Source: Sphingobacterium sp. (GTDB lineage: Bacteria > Bacteroidota > Bacteroidia > Sphingobacteriales > Sphingobacteriaceae). Taken from it: DNA of 64,000 nt. Within the stretch, counting starts at the first letter, position 1, and each line of letters begins with the position of its first letter. The stretch covers positions 62,001-126,000 of the forward strand of contig JAIRVH010000185.1 in NCBI GenBank assembly GCA_031253985.1. The letters are read 5' to 3'. A program made the translations under genes and the position numbers. Positions 17,276-26,238 of the stretch are shown here, in pieces. Below the pieces are notes generated by a model. It did no database searches. It was not told the origin of the DNA and worked only from the letters and a program-made list of their open reading frames with translations.

Positions 17276-19147
17276 CTAAAACAGTTTAGATTTCTCGACG
17301 CTGTTTATTTCTATCGTTTTCCCGCTCTGCAATGTCATATTCTCCTTATTGCTAAAGATGGTCATTTCGGATGCTAGCTCGTTCGATGTCTCGGACTGTC
17401 TGTTGAAATCTTTGCTCGCAATTTCAGTACGGTTGTCCGAATCCTCGCTGATATCTCCTGTTGCCGTAAGAGAATAATTATTGCCCGCAGTCGTGGCAAT
17501 ATCTTTCGTAACAGATACAGTCTGATTGTTACCGACCGAAGTACTTTGGTCTTTTCCCACCTGTACATCCATATTTTCGGTGACATTGATCTGCATATTC
17601 TTACAGTTTAAGGTCATATTTTCCAATGCGGTGATGGTCACATTACTCCCCTGGCTGTCGATATGAACGATATTACCTTTGATATCTGTAATTTTTATCC
17701 CCTGTGTGGACTGACTGTCATCGAACTCGATCAGATGTCCCGACCGGGTTGTGATACTTTTGAGGTGATTCTGTATCTGCGGTGTACTATCTGCCGTGGT
17801 CTGGTTATACAGGCTCCCCAATACAACAGGGCGTGCGACACTCCCTTCTTCAAAGGCCACGATGACATGATCGCCGATTTCGGGGATCGAAAGAAAACCA
17901 CGGTTGACGCCGCGGTCACCAGTACCAGCATTAGGTGTGATGATGCGCAACCATTCGGTTTCGTCATTATTGGCGCATTGCCATTTGAAGCGGACCCGAA
18001 TCCTACCCTGACCACTCGGATCATTGTTGTCAACCACATCCGCCATCTGCATATCTGCCTGTGGCCGTATATATTCGCGCACTGGAATACGCTCGGTACT
18101 GGCTAATATGCCATTAAACCTATTGGTGTATCGCCCCACATCATCGAAATGGTGTTCGACCTCAGTAATCAGAAATTTGCCGAGTGTATCCGTTACGAAA
18201 CTAAGATCCTGGCGTAAACTTGTTTCAATTTCTATCTGCGCACCGAGTCGAATGGCTGGCGAATCGCTATCGCATGATACCTGCAGCAGCTGGCCCACAT
18301 TGGCTTCTTCCTGCTGCTGCACAATACGCTGCAGTTCACCCTGTGTATCCACACGGATATCCAAAGGCTGACTGAACACTTTACTGAATGTCTCCGAAGC
18401 GCGCTCCATGGCAAAAACCTGATCCGGATGACCATCTGATTTGACATTACTGGTGCTTTCGAGTAGCTGGTCATGCTGCGGCAGATAACTAAAGCGGCGA
18501 TGATTAATGGGGCGTATCTGAATACCGTAATCCAGGCGGTTCACTTCGCGTCCGTAGGTTACTTTTCCAGCAGGTAATTCCGAAGGCTTACCAAAATGAA
18601 GCCGTTCGCCATCGTAATAAAACCACTCCAGGTATTCTGCCGATAAGCGGTTCAGAAATTCAAAATCGCTTTCACGGTATTGGATCAGGTAGTCGATCGG
18701 TTCAGACCTACTGGGGTTAACATTCATATGCAGGTCATTCTGCACCACATCTCCGGTTGCGAGCTTGACGATGTCACCCAGCGATTTTCCGAAATAAGAA
18801 CCCAGATCTTTCCCACGATCGATCAATATGGTGGGGCTATAACCTTTAATTTGCAATACCCCCTGATAACCGTGACTTTGGGTCAAGGATACTTCCGTGA
18901 TAATGCCCGAAAAATTTTGCATGCTTTGCTGCGCATAGCCAAAAGAGATCGCCAATGTACGTCCCACATAAGAGCGGCTATCCTGCAGATTAATCAATCC
19001 CGGAATCCCGAGTTTACCATGCTCTATCCGGAGCTCAAACTCGTGGTGGGCATTAAAACGCTGACGGATATTGAAGGAAAGAAAATGCGCCACTTCCTTT
19101 CCTTCAATATGCATCTCAATCAATAACTTTGGCTTATCAAAATACAT
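17276..19147 (-). CDS. tssI: T6SS spike protein VgrG/TssI
   Basis: A 623-residue VgrG. Residues 1-350 form the gp27-like base (IQYRESDFEFLNRLSAEYLEW is typical). About 365-465 is the gp5 OB-fold, with DPSGQGRIRVRFKW and a PEIGDHVIVAFEEG strand. The C-terminal 150 residues are a beta-helix spike of NxTxxV-like repeats such as MDVQVGKDQSTSVGNN. No effector domain follows the spike. It is transcribed with the DUF2931/Tle1 pair and lies downstream of the Hcp genes behind a terminator. Confidence 0.93.
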   Translation of the reverse strand: MYFDKPKLLIEMHIEGKEVAHFLSFNIRQRFNAHHEFELRIEHGKLGIPGLINLQDSRSYVGRTLAISFGYAQQSMQNFSGIITEVSLTQSHGYQGVLQIKGYSPTILIDRGKDLGSYFGKSLGDIVKLATGDVVQNDLHMNVNPSRSEPIDYLIQYRESDFEFLNRLSAEYLEWFYYDGERLHFGKPSELPAGKVTYGREVNRLDYGIQIRPINHRRFSYLPQHDQLLESTSNVKSDGHPDQVFAMERASETFSKVFSQPLDIRVDTQGELQRIVQQQEEANVGQLLQVSCDSDSPAIRLGAQIEIETSLRQDLSFVTDTLGKFLITEVEHHFDDVGRYTNRFNGILASTERIPVREYIRPQADMQMADVVDNNDPSGQGRIRVRFKWQCANNDETEWLRIITPNAGTGDRGVNRGFLSIPEIGDHVIVAFEEGSVARPVVLGSLYNQTTADSTPQIQNHLKSITTRSGHLIEFDDSQSTQGIKITDIKGNIVHIDSQGSNVTITALENMTLNCKNMQINVTENMDVQVGKDQSTSVGNNQTVSVTKDIATTAGNNYSLTATGDISEDSDNRTEIASKDFNRQSETSNELASEMTIFSNKENMTLQSGKTIEINSVEKSKLF

Positions 19148-19174
19148 AAATTAGCTGTTCATAAAGTTTACAAA

Positions 19175-19206
19175 AAAGACGGTCTTTCCTGCGATAGACC
19201 GTCTTT
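19175..19206 (-). terminator. Intrinsic terminator between tssD and vgrG
   Basis: A perfect 11-bp stem (arms 19175-19185 and 19196-19206, core AGACGGTCT) with a 10-base loop is followed on the minus strand by a run of T. It begins 27 bases after the second tssD stop. It should end most Hcp transcripts, with read-through into vgrG. Confidence 0.85.
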
Positions 19207-19232
19207 CCAAATTTCATGGTCCAAATGAGCTT

Positions 19233-19628
19233 TTAAGCTTTAGGCCAATCATTTTCTAGTGATGCATTTTGCATTTCCAACACCCTGGATGACAGCACAA
19301 GCGAGAGTGTCATCGGTTTATCGTTGGTCACCGAAATTCCTTCGTTATATTGGATGATATACGCATCCTGAAATTTCAGTTCTTTCATGGTTGCGTCTTC
19401 CTCACTTTTTTTGAAAGTGATCTTACCATTCACTGTTTTATACTGGTTGTTTACCATAGCTTCAATAACCGAAGTATCTTCGGTAGATTCCACCTCGACG
19501 GTAATTGTACCGCCATATACAGACGATGATGGACGTCCTTTCGAGTCCACATCACGGTGCAGTGAAAATCTGCACTGAATCACATCGTATTCTTTACTTC
19601 CTAACGTTAATCTTGTTTTAAATGACAT
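19233..19628 (-). CDS. tssD: T6SS tube protein Hcp/TssD, second copy
   Basis: This 131-residue protein forms the hexameric T6SS inner tube. It has the Bacteroidota Hcp pattern: SFKTRLTLGSKEYDV, RDVDSKGRPSSSVYGGTI, VESTEDTSVIEAMVNNQYK and a C-terminal NDWPKA. It is closely related to the next copy upstream, with identical central blocks but a diverged C-terminal half. The terminator just downstream fits high expression of tube protein relative to spike. Confidence 0.92.
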   Translation of the reverse strand: MSFKTRLTLGSKEYDVIQCRFSLHRDVDSKGRPSSSVYGGTITVEVESTEDTSVIEAMVNNQYKTVNGKITFKKSEEDATMKELKFQDAYIIQYNEGISVTNDKPMTLSLVLSSRVLEMQNASLENDWPKA

Positions 19629-19712
19629 AATCGTAATTTTTAAATGGTTTAAAAAATTTGAATTTAACTCACCTAAGCTTTTCTTATCAATACACGCTGA
19701 CGCGCGCTCTGA

Positions 19713-20108
19713 TTACGCTTTAGGCCAGTCCTGTTCGCTTGTTGCCTCTCCGATGCTGATGGAGCGTGCAGAAATCACAAATTTGTAGGTCATGGCATGT
19801 GATCCTACAATGTTGATTCCTTCTTCATAGCGAATAATGTAACCATCTTCAAATCTGATTTCTTTCATTTTGGCATCTTCGTCTGGTTTTTTGATCAATA
19901 ACGTACCAGCAATAGGCTTGTACTGGTTGTTTACCATTGCTTCGATGACAGAAGTATCCTCCGTAGATTCTACTTCGACATTGATTGTACCACCGTAAAC
20001 TGAAGATGAAGGACGTCCTTTGGAATCGACGTCGCGTGTGAAGGAATAGTCAGCATTCAGCACGTCATACTCGTTGCCTGAAAACTGAAGTCTTGCTTTG
20101 AAAGCCAT
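19713..20108 (-). CDS. tssD: T6SS tube protein Hcp/TssD, first copy
   Basis: Also 131 residues, beginning MAFKARLQFSGNEYDV, with the same RDVDSKGRPSSSVYGGTI and STEDTSVIEAMVNNQYK blocks and a QDWPKA terminus. It is the promoter-proximal gene of the Hcp-VgrG-effector operon. Two Hcp genes may allow mixed or alternative tubes that load different cargo in the lumen; that is inference. The 84 bases between the copies hold no gene. Confidence 0.93.
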   Translation of the reverse strand: MAFKARLQFSGNEYDVLNADYSFTRDVDSKGRPSSSVYGGTINVEVESTEDTSVIEAMVNNQYKPIAGTLLIKKPDEDAKMKEIRFEDGYIIRYEEGINIVGSHAMTYKFVISARSISIGEATSEQDWPKA

Positions 20109-20407
20109 AACTTTTGTTTTTAAGTTTAAAAATAAATTAGTGAGGTCTATTCGTGACCCCTATTTTCTCTAATTTACATCAAACAACATTCCAAATCAAA
20201 GACTTATGAATTAAAAAAATGTTAAATACCGCACAATAATGCAATTAACAGCGTTTTTGAAGCAAAAAAACGTATAAATACAGAAATTATTTTTTTTTGC
20301 AAAAAACCATAAAATGTAACAAAAGGAATACAAATTTGATATCGACGATGTAGCATGTATTGTTTTTACACTGGCATCGGAGGACAGACCAGCCAAACAA
20401 TATCACC
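20109..20407. other. 299-base AT-rich region upstream of tssD
   Basis: No gene is visible. The region separates the tssD start from the marR stop and must contain the promoter of the Hcp operon. I found no exact TAnnTTTG element on the minus strand. Long A tracts (for example near 20270-20310) could act as UP-like elements or as the U tract of a marR terminator. Confidence 0.4.
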
Positions 20408-20830
20408 CTATTTTTTGATCGCCGTCATTACTTTATCGAGCAATTCGCTCAGCTTAATTAATTCCTTTTCCGACAAGCTTTTAGCCGCTTCTTTGGCCAC
20501 TGTTTCCCTGAAATTCTCCGAGTTATCGATGATGAATCGACCTTTATCCGTTACACGCAAGTTGAAAATTCTGCGATCGGCAACGGACTGTTGTTGTTCG
20601 ACCAGATCATGTGCAATCAAAAATTTGAGCTGTTTGGACACAGCGGGTGGACTGATGTTAAACGCTTGCGCAATCTGTTTGACGATACAATGCTCATGGC
20701 GGTAAATATATTCGATCATATTATAGTGGGTAGCCGTTACACCATTGACCTCGCCCCTATTCATATTTGCCAAGATAAAGCATTGTAAATCGGTAAACAC
20801 TTCATAAAATTTCTGTTCCGTTTTGTTCAT
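20408..20830 (-). CDS. MarR-family transcriptional regulator
   Basis: A 140-residue winged-helix regulator. The recognition region reads VKQIAQAFNISPPAVSKQLKFLIAH, followed by the wing DRRIFNLRVTDKG typical of MarR. Two cysteines (17 and 48) could sense oxidants. It is divergent from the UvrA-like ATPase gene with only 41 bases between start codons, so it very likely represses both genes from operators there. MarR proteins usually respond to phenolics, antibiotics or oxidants; the ligand is unknown. Confidence 0.9.
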   Translation of the reverse strand: MNKTEQKFYEVFTDLQCFILANMNRGEVNGVTATHYNMIEYIYRHEHCIVKQIAQAFNISPPAVSKQLKFLIAHDLVEQQQSVADRRIFNLRVTDKGRFIIDNSENFRETVAKEAAKSLSEKELIKLSELLDKVMTAIKK

Positions 20831-20843
20831 CGCCTAAAGATAG

Positions 20844-20871
20844 TTAACTTAGTTAATAATTACCAAAGTTA
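20844..20871. promoter_or_regulatory. MarR operator and marR -7 element
   Basis: The short divergent spacer holds the palindrome TTAACTTAGTTAA (20844-20856) and further AGTTAA half-sites. CAAAGTTA at 20864-20871 is a minus-strand TAnnTTTG -7 element about 34 bases before marR. A bound MarR dimer would sit over transcription starts in both directions. Confidence 0.6.
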
Positions 20872-23196
20872 ATGATTATGGAGCATATTAACGTTATCCA
20901 TGCCAGGCAAAATAATCTGAGGAATATTTCTGTTCAGATCGAAAAGAAAAAGATTACGGTTTTTACTGGTGTCTCCGGATCGGGCAAATCGTCTTTGGTC
21001 TTTGAAACGATAGGCGCTGAAGCCCAAAGGCAGTTTAGCGAAACACAAGGAAGTTTTATCAGAAACCGTCTGCAGCACATTGGTGTTCCAGATGTGGACA
21101 AAATCGACAACCTGAATGTTCCTATTATCATCAATCAAAAAAGATTGGGTGGCAATGCACGGTCGACCGTTGGAACAGCCACCGATATCTATGCATCTTT
21201 GCGCTTGCTTTTCTCACGCATGGGAACACCTTTTGTAGGTTATTCAAATGCTTTTTCATTTAATAATCCTTTGGGAATGTGCAAGGAGTGTGAAGGGCTA
21301 GGCATTGTGCAAACCGTTGATGTCGATACCCTTGTCGACAAGCAAAAATCGTTGAACGAAGGGGCTATCCAATTTCCGACCTTTCAACCAGGCGGCTGGC
21401 GCCTGACACGATACACCCTATCAGGCTATTTTGACAACGATAAAAAATTGAAGGATTATACCTCGCAAGAATGGGATCTGCTTCTGCATGCAGCAGAACA
21501 TAAACCAAAGCACCCTGATCAGGAATGGGGAAAAACGGTCAAATATGAGGGTATCATCCCGCGTATTGAAAAAGCATTCCTCAAGAAGCAGTCCAAGGAA
21601 ATCATTACCCGAAAAGAGGCTTTAAATCCTATTATCATCACCAAAACTTGTCCCGTATGCCAAGGGAAAAGACTGGATGATAAGATTTTGTCCTGTAAAA
21701 TAAAGGGCAAAAGCATTGCCGACTGTACCGCGCTCTCGATTGATGAGCTGCTGGAATTTGTTGCTTCTTTACACTCCAGCACTTTTGATGTCATTCTTAT
21801 TGAACTGCAAAAGAAACTTCAACATATCGTCAACATTGGTCTACAATATCTGACCTTGGATAGACCAACAGACACACTATCGGGCGGGGAAAGTCAGCGT
21901 GTAAAAATGGTGCGAAACCTTGGGAGCAGCCTCACGGATTTACTCTATATTTTTGACGAGCCAAGCATAGGCCTTCATCCAAAGGATTTACAGAATATCG
22001 CTGCGATCATTAAACAGATACGCGATAAGGGCAATACCGTTTTACTTGTAGAGCACGACCCCGATTTGATCCGCATCGCTGACCGCGTCATCGATATGGG
22101 ACCGCAATCGGGAAAGAATGGTGGAGAGATTGTGTACAACGGTACGTTTGAGGGACTGAAAACATCAACAGGAAAAACAGGCCTGTATTTTGCTAAATCA
22201 CCCCAAATTAACAACAAGCCAAGATCCGCAACCGGGTATCTCGAAATCGAGCATGCCAATCTGCATAATCTGAAGGACATCCAGGTAAGCATTCCCCAGA
22301 AGGTGATGACCGTGGTTACCGGCGTGGCAGGCTCGGGCAAGAGCACACTGATCAACAAAGTGCTGCCCAAATACTATCCTGAAACCACCATCATCGACCA
22401 GTCTTTATTTTCCACGGGCATGCGTTCCAATCTGTTGACCTACCTCGGTTTGTCTGATTCGATACGGAAACTGTTTGCAAAAGCAAATCAGGTATCCGAA
22501 AAATTGTTTAGCCGGAATAGCCTCGGCGCCTGTGAAAACTGCAAAGGTATCGGTATCGAAAAAATTGATCTGGCCTTTATGGATGATATTGAACAAGCCT
22601 GCGAAGTCTGCGGTGGCTCTGGTTTTAAGCCAGCAGTCTTAAAATATTACTACAACTCCAAAAATATCGTTGCGGTGATGGATATGACCGTAGAAGAAGC
22701 CTATGATTTTTTCCCGGACAAGCTCTATCGCCAGTCGTTTGATATGTTACTCCAACTCGGCTTGGGCTATCTCACTTTGGGGCAACGGTCAGACAGTTTT
22801 TCGGGTGGGGAAAGACAACGGCTCAAACTGACCAAAGAACTGAAGCACTCCAATAAGATTATCGTCCTTGATGAACCCAGCACAGGCCTACATCCAAACG
22901 ATACGGAAAAGCTCTTAAAATTTATCAATAATCTTGTGGACAACCACAATACGCTGATCGTTATCGAGCATAACCTCGATGTCATTGCGCAAGCCGACTG
23001 GATCATCGATATTGGGCCTGGAGCGGGCAAATATGGTGGCAATGTAGTGTTTACAGGTACGGTTGCTAATTTGCTAGAAGATACTGTCTCGTTAACGGCA
23101 GCCTGTTTACGGCAACATATCCATAACGGTCCTACTAGCCCGAAAAAAGACGAGAAGAAGCGGGCCCCTGTAAAAAAATCCCGCTCAAATATCTAA
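20872..23196 (+). CDS. Short UvrA-like ABC ATPase (resistance-type, not NER UvrA)
   Basis: A 774-residue tandem ABC ATPase of the UvrA superfamily. The first half has Walker A GVSGSGKSSL, signature LSGGESQRV and IFDEPSIGLHP. The second has GVAGSGKSTL, FSGGERQRLKL and VLDEPSTGLHP. Zinc-binding pairs CKECEGLG, CPVCQGKR, CENCKGIG and CEVCGGSG are present. At 774 residues it is shorter than canonical UvrA (about 940), as in UvrA2/DrrC-like paralogues linked to drug or DNA-adduct tolerance. Divergence from marR supports an inducible resistance role. The start may be 20872 or the ATG at 20878. Confidence 0.85.
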   Translation: MIMEHINVIHARQNNLRNISVQIEKKKITVFTGVSGSGKSSLVFETIGAEAQRQFSETQGSFIRNRLQHIGVPDVDKIDNLNVPIIINQKRLGGNARSTVGTATDIYASLRLLFSRMGTPFVGYSNAFSFNNPLGMCKECEGLGIVQTVDVDTLVDKQKSLNEGAIQFPTFQPGGWRLTRYTLSGYFDNDKKLKDYTSQEWDLLLHAAEHKPKHPDQEWGKTVKYEGIIPRIEKAFLKKQSKEIITRKEALNPIIITKTCPVCQGKRLDDKILSCKIKGKSIADCTALSIDELLEFVASLHSSTFDVILIELQKKLQHIVNIGLQYLTLDRPTDTLSGGESQRVKMVRNLGSSLTDLLYIFDEPSIGLHPKDLQNIAAIIKQIRDKGNTVLLVEHDPDLIRIADRVIDMGPQSGKNGGEIVYNGTFEGLKTSTGKTGLYFAKSPQINNKPRSATGYLEIEHANLHNLKDIQVSIPQKVMTVVTGVAGSGKSTLINKVLPKYYPETTIIDQSLFSTGMRSNLLTYLGLSDSIRKLFAKANQVSEKLFSRNSLGACENCKGIGIEKIDLAFMDDIEQACEVCGGSGFKPAVLKYYYNSKNIVAVMDMTVEEAYDFFPDKLYRQSFDMLLQLGLGYLTLGQRSDSFSGGERQRLKLTKELKHSNKIIVLDEPSTGLHPNDTEKLLKFINNLVDNHNTLIVIEHNLDVIAQADWIIDIGPGAGKYGGNVVFTGTVANLLEDTVSLTAACLRQHIHNGPTSPKKDEKKRAPVKKSRSNI

Positions 23197-23226
23197 ATCG
23201 CTTATTTTTGCAAAAAGATTGCTTGT

Positions 23227-24084
23227 ATGAAATTAGCGAAGGAAATTTTTGAGGAACCCGAAGTCGCCAATTCATTTATGATCGACACGTTTGACGAGGC
23301 GATGCGGAGTGCGGCAGCATCCTGTCGTCTGCGTTATCATCAGATCTTGCTGGTAGAACGCGGCGCTGGCCGCCTGACGGTCGACAATAATACCTTTGAA
23401 ATAAGCGACAATTGCGTCTTCCTGATGTCAAAAGGCCAGGTTTACACCTTTCATTCGCTCATAAATACCCGAGGATATAAAATTTCTTTTGGCGATTGTT
23501 TCTGGGAAAAGGCCCCCCAAAGTGCCAGTAACTGTAAAGCAGTGCTGTTTAACAATACAAATGCCAACCATCAATTGCAGCTCAGTCCCACAGAATTCGG
23601 TGAACTGTCCTTTCTATTCCGTGCATTGCATAGTGAGTATGGGGCTAAATCCTATATCAACCAACAAGACGCCCTCGCCGCATACTTAAAAATCATTATG
23701 ATAAAACTGGCCAATGTGAGGCTGACTGAAGAAGCGACCTTTGACAGTCAGGATTATATGCTGTATCGGAACTTCATGGAGCTGCTCAGCTCCCGTTACC
23801 GCAGCCACCATGCCGTGAGCGAATACGCGACACTGCTCAATATCACTGCACGCCGGCTAAGCGAACTGTGCAAAAGATGCAGCGGGCTCGGTGCCAAAGA
23901 ATTGATCAATGGCCAAATTATTGCCGAAGCCAAACGACGCCTTCAGTTTAGTTCCGCCACCATCAAGGAGATCGCCTACGAACTGCATTTTAATAGTCCC
24001 GAGCAGTTCAGTCATTTTTTTAAGAACAACGTAACACAGTCGCCTGCAGAATTCCGCTTGCGAGCTGTCGGTATTGGGGCATGA
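23227..24084 (+). CDS. AraC-family transcriptional regulator
   Basis: A 285-residue regulator with an N-terminal cupin-like sensing domain (HQILLVERGAGRLTVDNNTFEI around 38-60) and a C-terminal double helix-turn-helix (about 175-280). The latter includes LLNITARRLSELCKRCSG and IKEIAYELHFNSPEQFSHFFK. A TAnnTTTG-type element (TATTTTTG, 23203-23210) stands 16 bases before the start, so it may be transcribed separately from the ATPase gene 30 bases upstream. It probably controls the HD-domain gene that follows. Confidence 0.9.
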   Translation: MKLAKEIFEEPEVANSFMIDTFDEAMRSAAASCRLRYHQILLVERGAGRLTVDNNTFEISDNCVFLMSKGQVYTFHSLINTRGYKISFGDCFWEKAPQSASNCKAVLFNNTNANHQLQLSPTEFGELSFLFRALHSEYGAKSYINQQDALAAYLKIIMIKLANVRLTEEATFDSQDYMLYRNFMELLSSRYRSHHAVSEYATLLNITARRLSELCKRCSGLGAKELINGQIIAEAKRRLQFSSATIKEIAYELHFNSPEQFSHFFKNNVTQSPAEFRLRAVGIGA

Positions 24085-24182
24085 TCCATGTAGGTCCCAG
24101 GTGATTTTGACATGCCAAACGTATTTATTGGCATTATCCGGTGCCTACCAAGACGATAACTTTGTAAAAAAAACAATTAGTT

Positions 24183-24833
24183 ATGTCAGTAAACCGTTTA
24201 AAACAAGTAGCCGGTATCAACATACCGGACAGTAAAATTGCAACCCAGGCTACCGAACTTCTTTTGGAGCATGGTACAGCATTTATCTACAACCATTCGC
24301 TCCGTGTATTTCTATTTTCATCGCTAAATGCACAGCGAAATAACCTGGCGCATGATTCCGAATTGTTATATGTAGCCTCCGTATTCCACGATCTGGGACT
24401 GGTGCCCCATTATAGCAGCAAAGATTTACGGTTTGAGGTTGACGGTGCCAATGCCGCCCGTGATTTTCTGAAAGGCCATGGCATCGCCAACGACAAACTG
24501 CAGCTCGTTTGGGATACGATAGCCCTGCATACGACTATCGGTATAGCTGAGCACAAAGAAAACGAAGTCGCATTGATGTATTCAGGTGTGGGCCTGGATG
24601 TAATGGGCGAAGGCTACGAACATCTCACCACTGCGCACAGGGAAGAAATAATCAGCGCATTTCCAAGAAATGATTTCAAAAAGAATATCATCCCCACCTT
24701 CTTCAGCGGATTTGAGCACAAGACCGAAACCACTTTTGGGAATATCAAGGCCGATGTATGCGCGTTTATGATCCCCAATTTTAAAAGAAAAAATTTCTGC
24801 GATTGCATCCTGCACTCGCCATGGAGCGAATAA
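24183..24833 (+). CDS. HD-domain hydrolase, cyanamide hydratase-like
   Basis: A 216-residue HD-domain protein. Metal-binding residues are visible as NHSLRVFLF (His), VFHDLGL (His-Asp) and the downstream IALHTTIG. These match the DDI2/DDI3 cyanamide hydratase branch of HD hydrolases, which hydrate small nitriles such as cyanamide. Activity on a small reactive compound would fit the surrounding stress and detoxification genes, but the substrate is not shown. A TAACTTTG -7-like element lies at 24157-24164. An intrinsic terminator follows. Confidence 0.8.
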   Translation: MSVNRLKQVAGINIPDSKIATQATELLLEHGTAFIYNHSLRVFLFSSLNAQRNNLAHDSELLYVASVFHDLGLVPHYSSKDLRFEVDGANAARDFLKGHGIANDKLQLVWDTIALHTTIGIAEHKENEVALMYSGVGLDVMGEGYEHLTTAHREEIISAFPRNDFKKNIIPTFFSGFEHKTETTFGNIKADVCAFMIPNFKRKNFCDCILHSPWSE

Positions 24834-24851
24834 TGTAACAATCCCATTGAC

Positions 24852-24888
24852 CCCAGGTATAAGCACCTTAACGGTGCCTATCCCTGGG
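24852..24888 (+). terminator. Intrinsic terminator after the HD-domain gene
   Basis: An imperfect hairpin (CCCAGG/CCTGGG, ATA/TAT, GCACC/GGTGC around a TTAAC loop) is followed by TTTT. It begins 19 bases after the stop of the HD gene. Confidence 0.7.
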
Positions 24889-24939
24889 TTTTGAATCGTT
24901 GAAATACCCTATAAATTCAATTTGATGGCCGGAGTGTCT

Positions 24940-25092
24940 TAAATACGCACTGTAACGTATAAGTCCGCTATCCACAAAATATACAAACGAATGGCGCAGC
25001 ACATCCCTTCCCTAAGTAAGTGTCTTTGAACGGGCGCTGGCTTTTTTGATAGATTAAAAATTCGAAATTATGCTTGCAATGAATTACAGGGG
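24940..25092 (+). repeat. Alcohol dehydrogenase 5' region, copy A of a 153-bp duplicated segment
   Basis: This stretch covers the upstream region, ribosome site and first seven to eight codons (MLAMNYRG) of the alcohol dehydrogenase. It aligns without net length change to 31762-31914, roughly four positions in five identical by eye. The longest shared blocks are around TATAAGTCCGCTATCC, GCTTTTTTGAT and TTATGCTTGCAATGAATTA. TGTCTTTG at 25019-25026, kept in both copies, is a near match to the -7 element. Confidence 0.85.
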
Positions 25093-26227
25093 CCCCTATC
25101 GCGTACGTGCCGATAAAAATGCCCCACTTCCCGAGATCCTCCATCCACAGGATGCGATTGTCCAGGTACTGCGTTCCTGTATCTGCGGATCAGACTTGCA
25201 TCTCTACCACGGACTGGTACCCGACACGCGGGTAGGCTCTACTTTCGGTCACGAATTTATCGGTGAGGTGGTCGAGGTCGGCTCGGGAATAGAAAATTTA
25301 AAAGTTGGCGACCGGGTGATGGTCCCTTTTAATATTGCCTGCGGGAAATGTGCTTTTTGCCGGCAGGAACTGTATGGCAACTGCCATGAGTCGAACCCCG
25401 AAGCCACTGCCGTGGGCGGCATCTTTGGCTATTCGCATACCGCTGGGGGCTATGCCGGCGGGCAGGCCGAATATGTGCGGGTCCCCTATGCCGATGTAGG
25501 CCCTGTGGTGATCCCCGAGTGGATGGACCCCGACGACGCGGTCTTGTTGACCGATGTGGTGCCGACAGGCTATCAGGCGGCTGAAATGGCTGGCATACAG
25601 CCTGGTGATACCGTGGTTGTATTTGGCGCTGGACCAATCGGTATTATGGCTGCCAAGTGCTCCTGGCTGTTTGGTGCAGCACGCGTTATTATTATCGACC
25701 AGTTGGACTATCGGCTTGAATTTGCCGAACGCTATGCGCAGTGTGAGGCCGTCAATTTCCGGTCTATAGGCGATCCGGTTGTTTTTATCAAGACAATTAC
25801 GGATTCGCTGGGGGCCGATGTGTGTATTGATGCCGTAGGTTGTGAAGCTGCCGGCAATGCGATGAATACGCTTTTAGGAAGATACATGATGCTTCAAGGC
25901 GGATCTACTACGGCACTTCATTGGGCAATTAACAGTGTAAAAAAGGGCGGCATCGTGTCGATCGTCGGTGTTTATGGCCCAATCAACAGCCTCGTTCCCA
26001 TTGGCAATGTGCTCAATAAAGGGATTACAATCCGGGCCAATCAGGCCTCGGTGAAGCGGCTTTTGCCCAAACTGATCCAACATGTACAAGACGGCATTAT
26101 CAATCCCAAGGAATTGATTACACACCGGGTTCCACTCGAGGAAGTGGGCGATGCTTATCATCTTTTCTCTTCCAAATTGGACAACTGCATCAAGACCGTG
26201 TTAATCCCACCATTGGCTTCAACTTAA
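25070..26227 (+). CDS. Zinc-dependent alcohol/formaldehyde dehydrogenase family protein
   Basis: A 385-residue medium-chain dehydrogenase. The catalytic zinc ligands are in CGSDLH and GHEF. The structural zinc loop has four cysteines in GKCAFCRQELYGNC (counting CGKC). The NAD-binding Rossmann fold carries GAGPIG near 190. The long insert and GGQAEYVRVP resemble the glutathione-independent formaldehyde dehydrogenase-like group. It would oxidise an alcohol or aldehyde with NAD in the cytoplasm. Substrate unknown. It forms an operon with the 174-residue gene 11 bases downstream. Its 5' region is duplicated at 31762. Confidence 0.9.
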   Translation: MLAMNYRGPYRVRADKNAPLPEILHPQDAIVQVLRSCICGSDLHLYHGLVPDTRVGSTFGHEFIGEVVEVGSGIENLKVGDRVMVPFNIACGKCAFCRQELYGNCHESNPEATAVGGIFGYSHTAGGYAGGQAEYVRVPYADVGPVVIPEWMDPDDAVLLTDVVPTGYQAAEMAGIQPGDTVVVFGAGPIGIMAAKCSWLFGAARVIIIDQLDYRLEFAERYAQCEAVNFRSIGDPVVFIKTITDSLGADVCIDAVGCEAAGNAMNTLLGRYMMLQGGSTTALHWAINSVKKGGIVSIVGVYGPINSLVPIGNVLNKGITIRANQASVKRLLPKLIQHVQDGIINPKELITHRVPLEEVGDAYHLFSSKLDNCIKTVLIPPLAST

Positions 26228-26238
26228 GATATTTTATT

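Noticed and set aside
20872..23196. Annotation as excision-repair UvrA
   Set aside because: Too short for canonical UvrA and paired with marR rather than repair genes; a UvrA-like paralogue is a better call.
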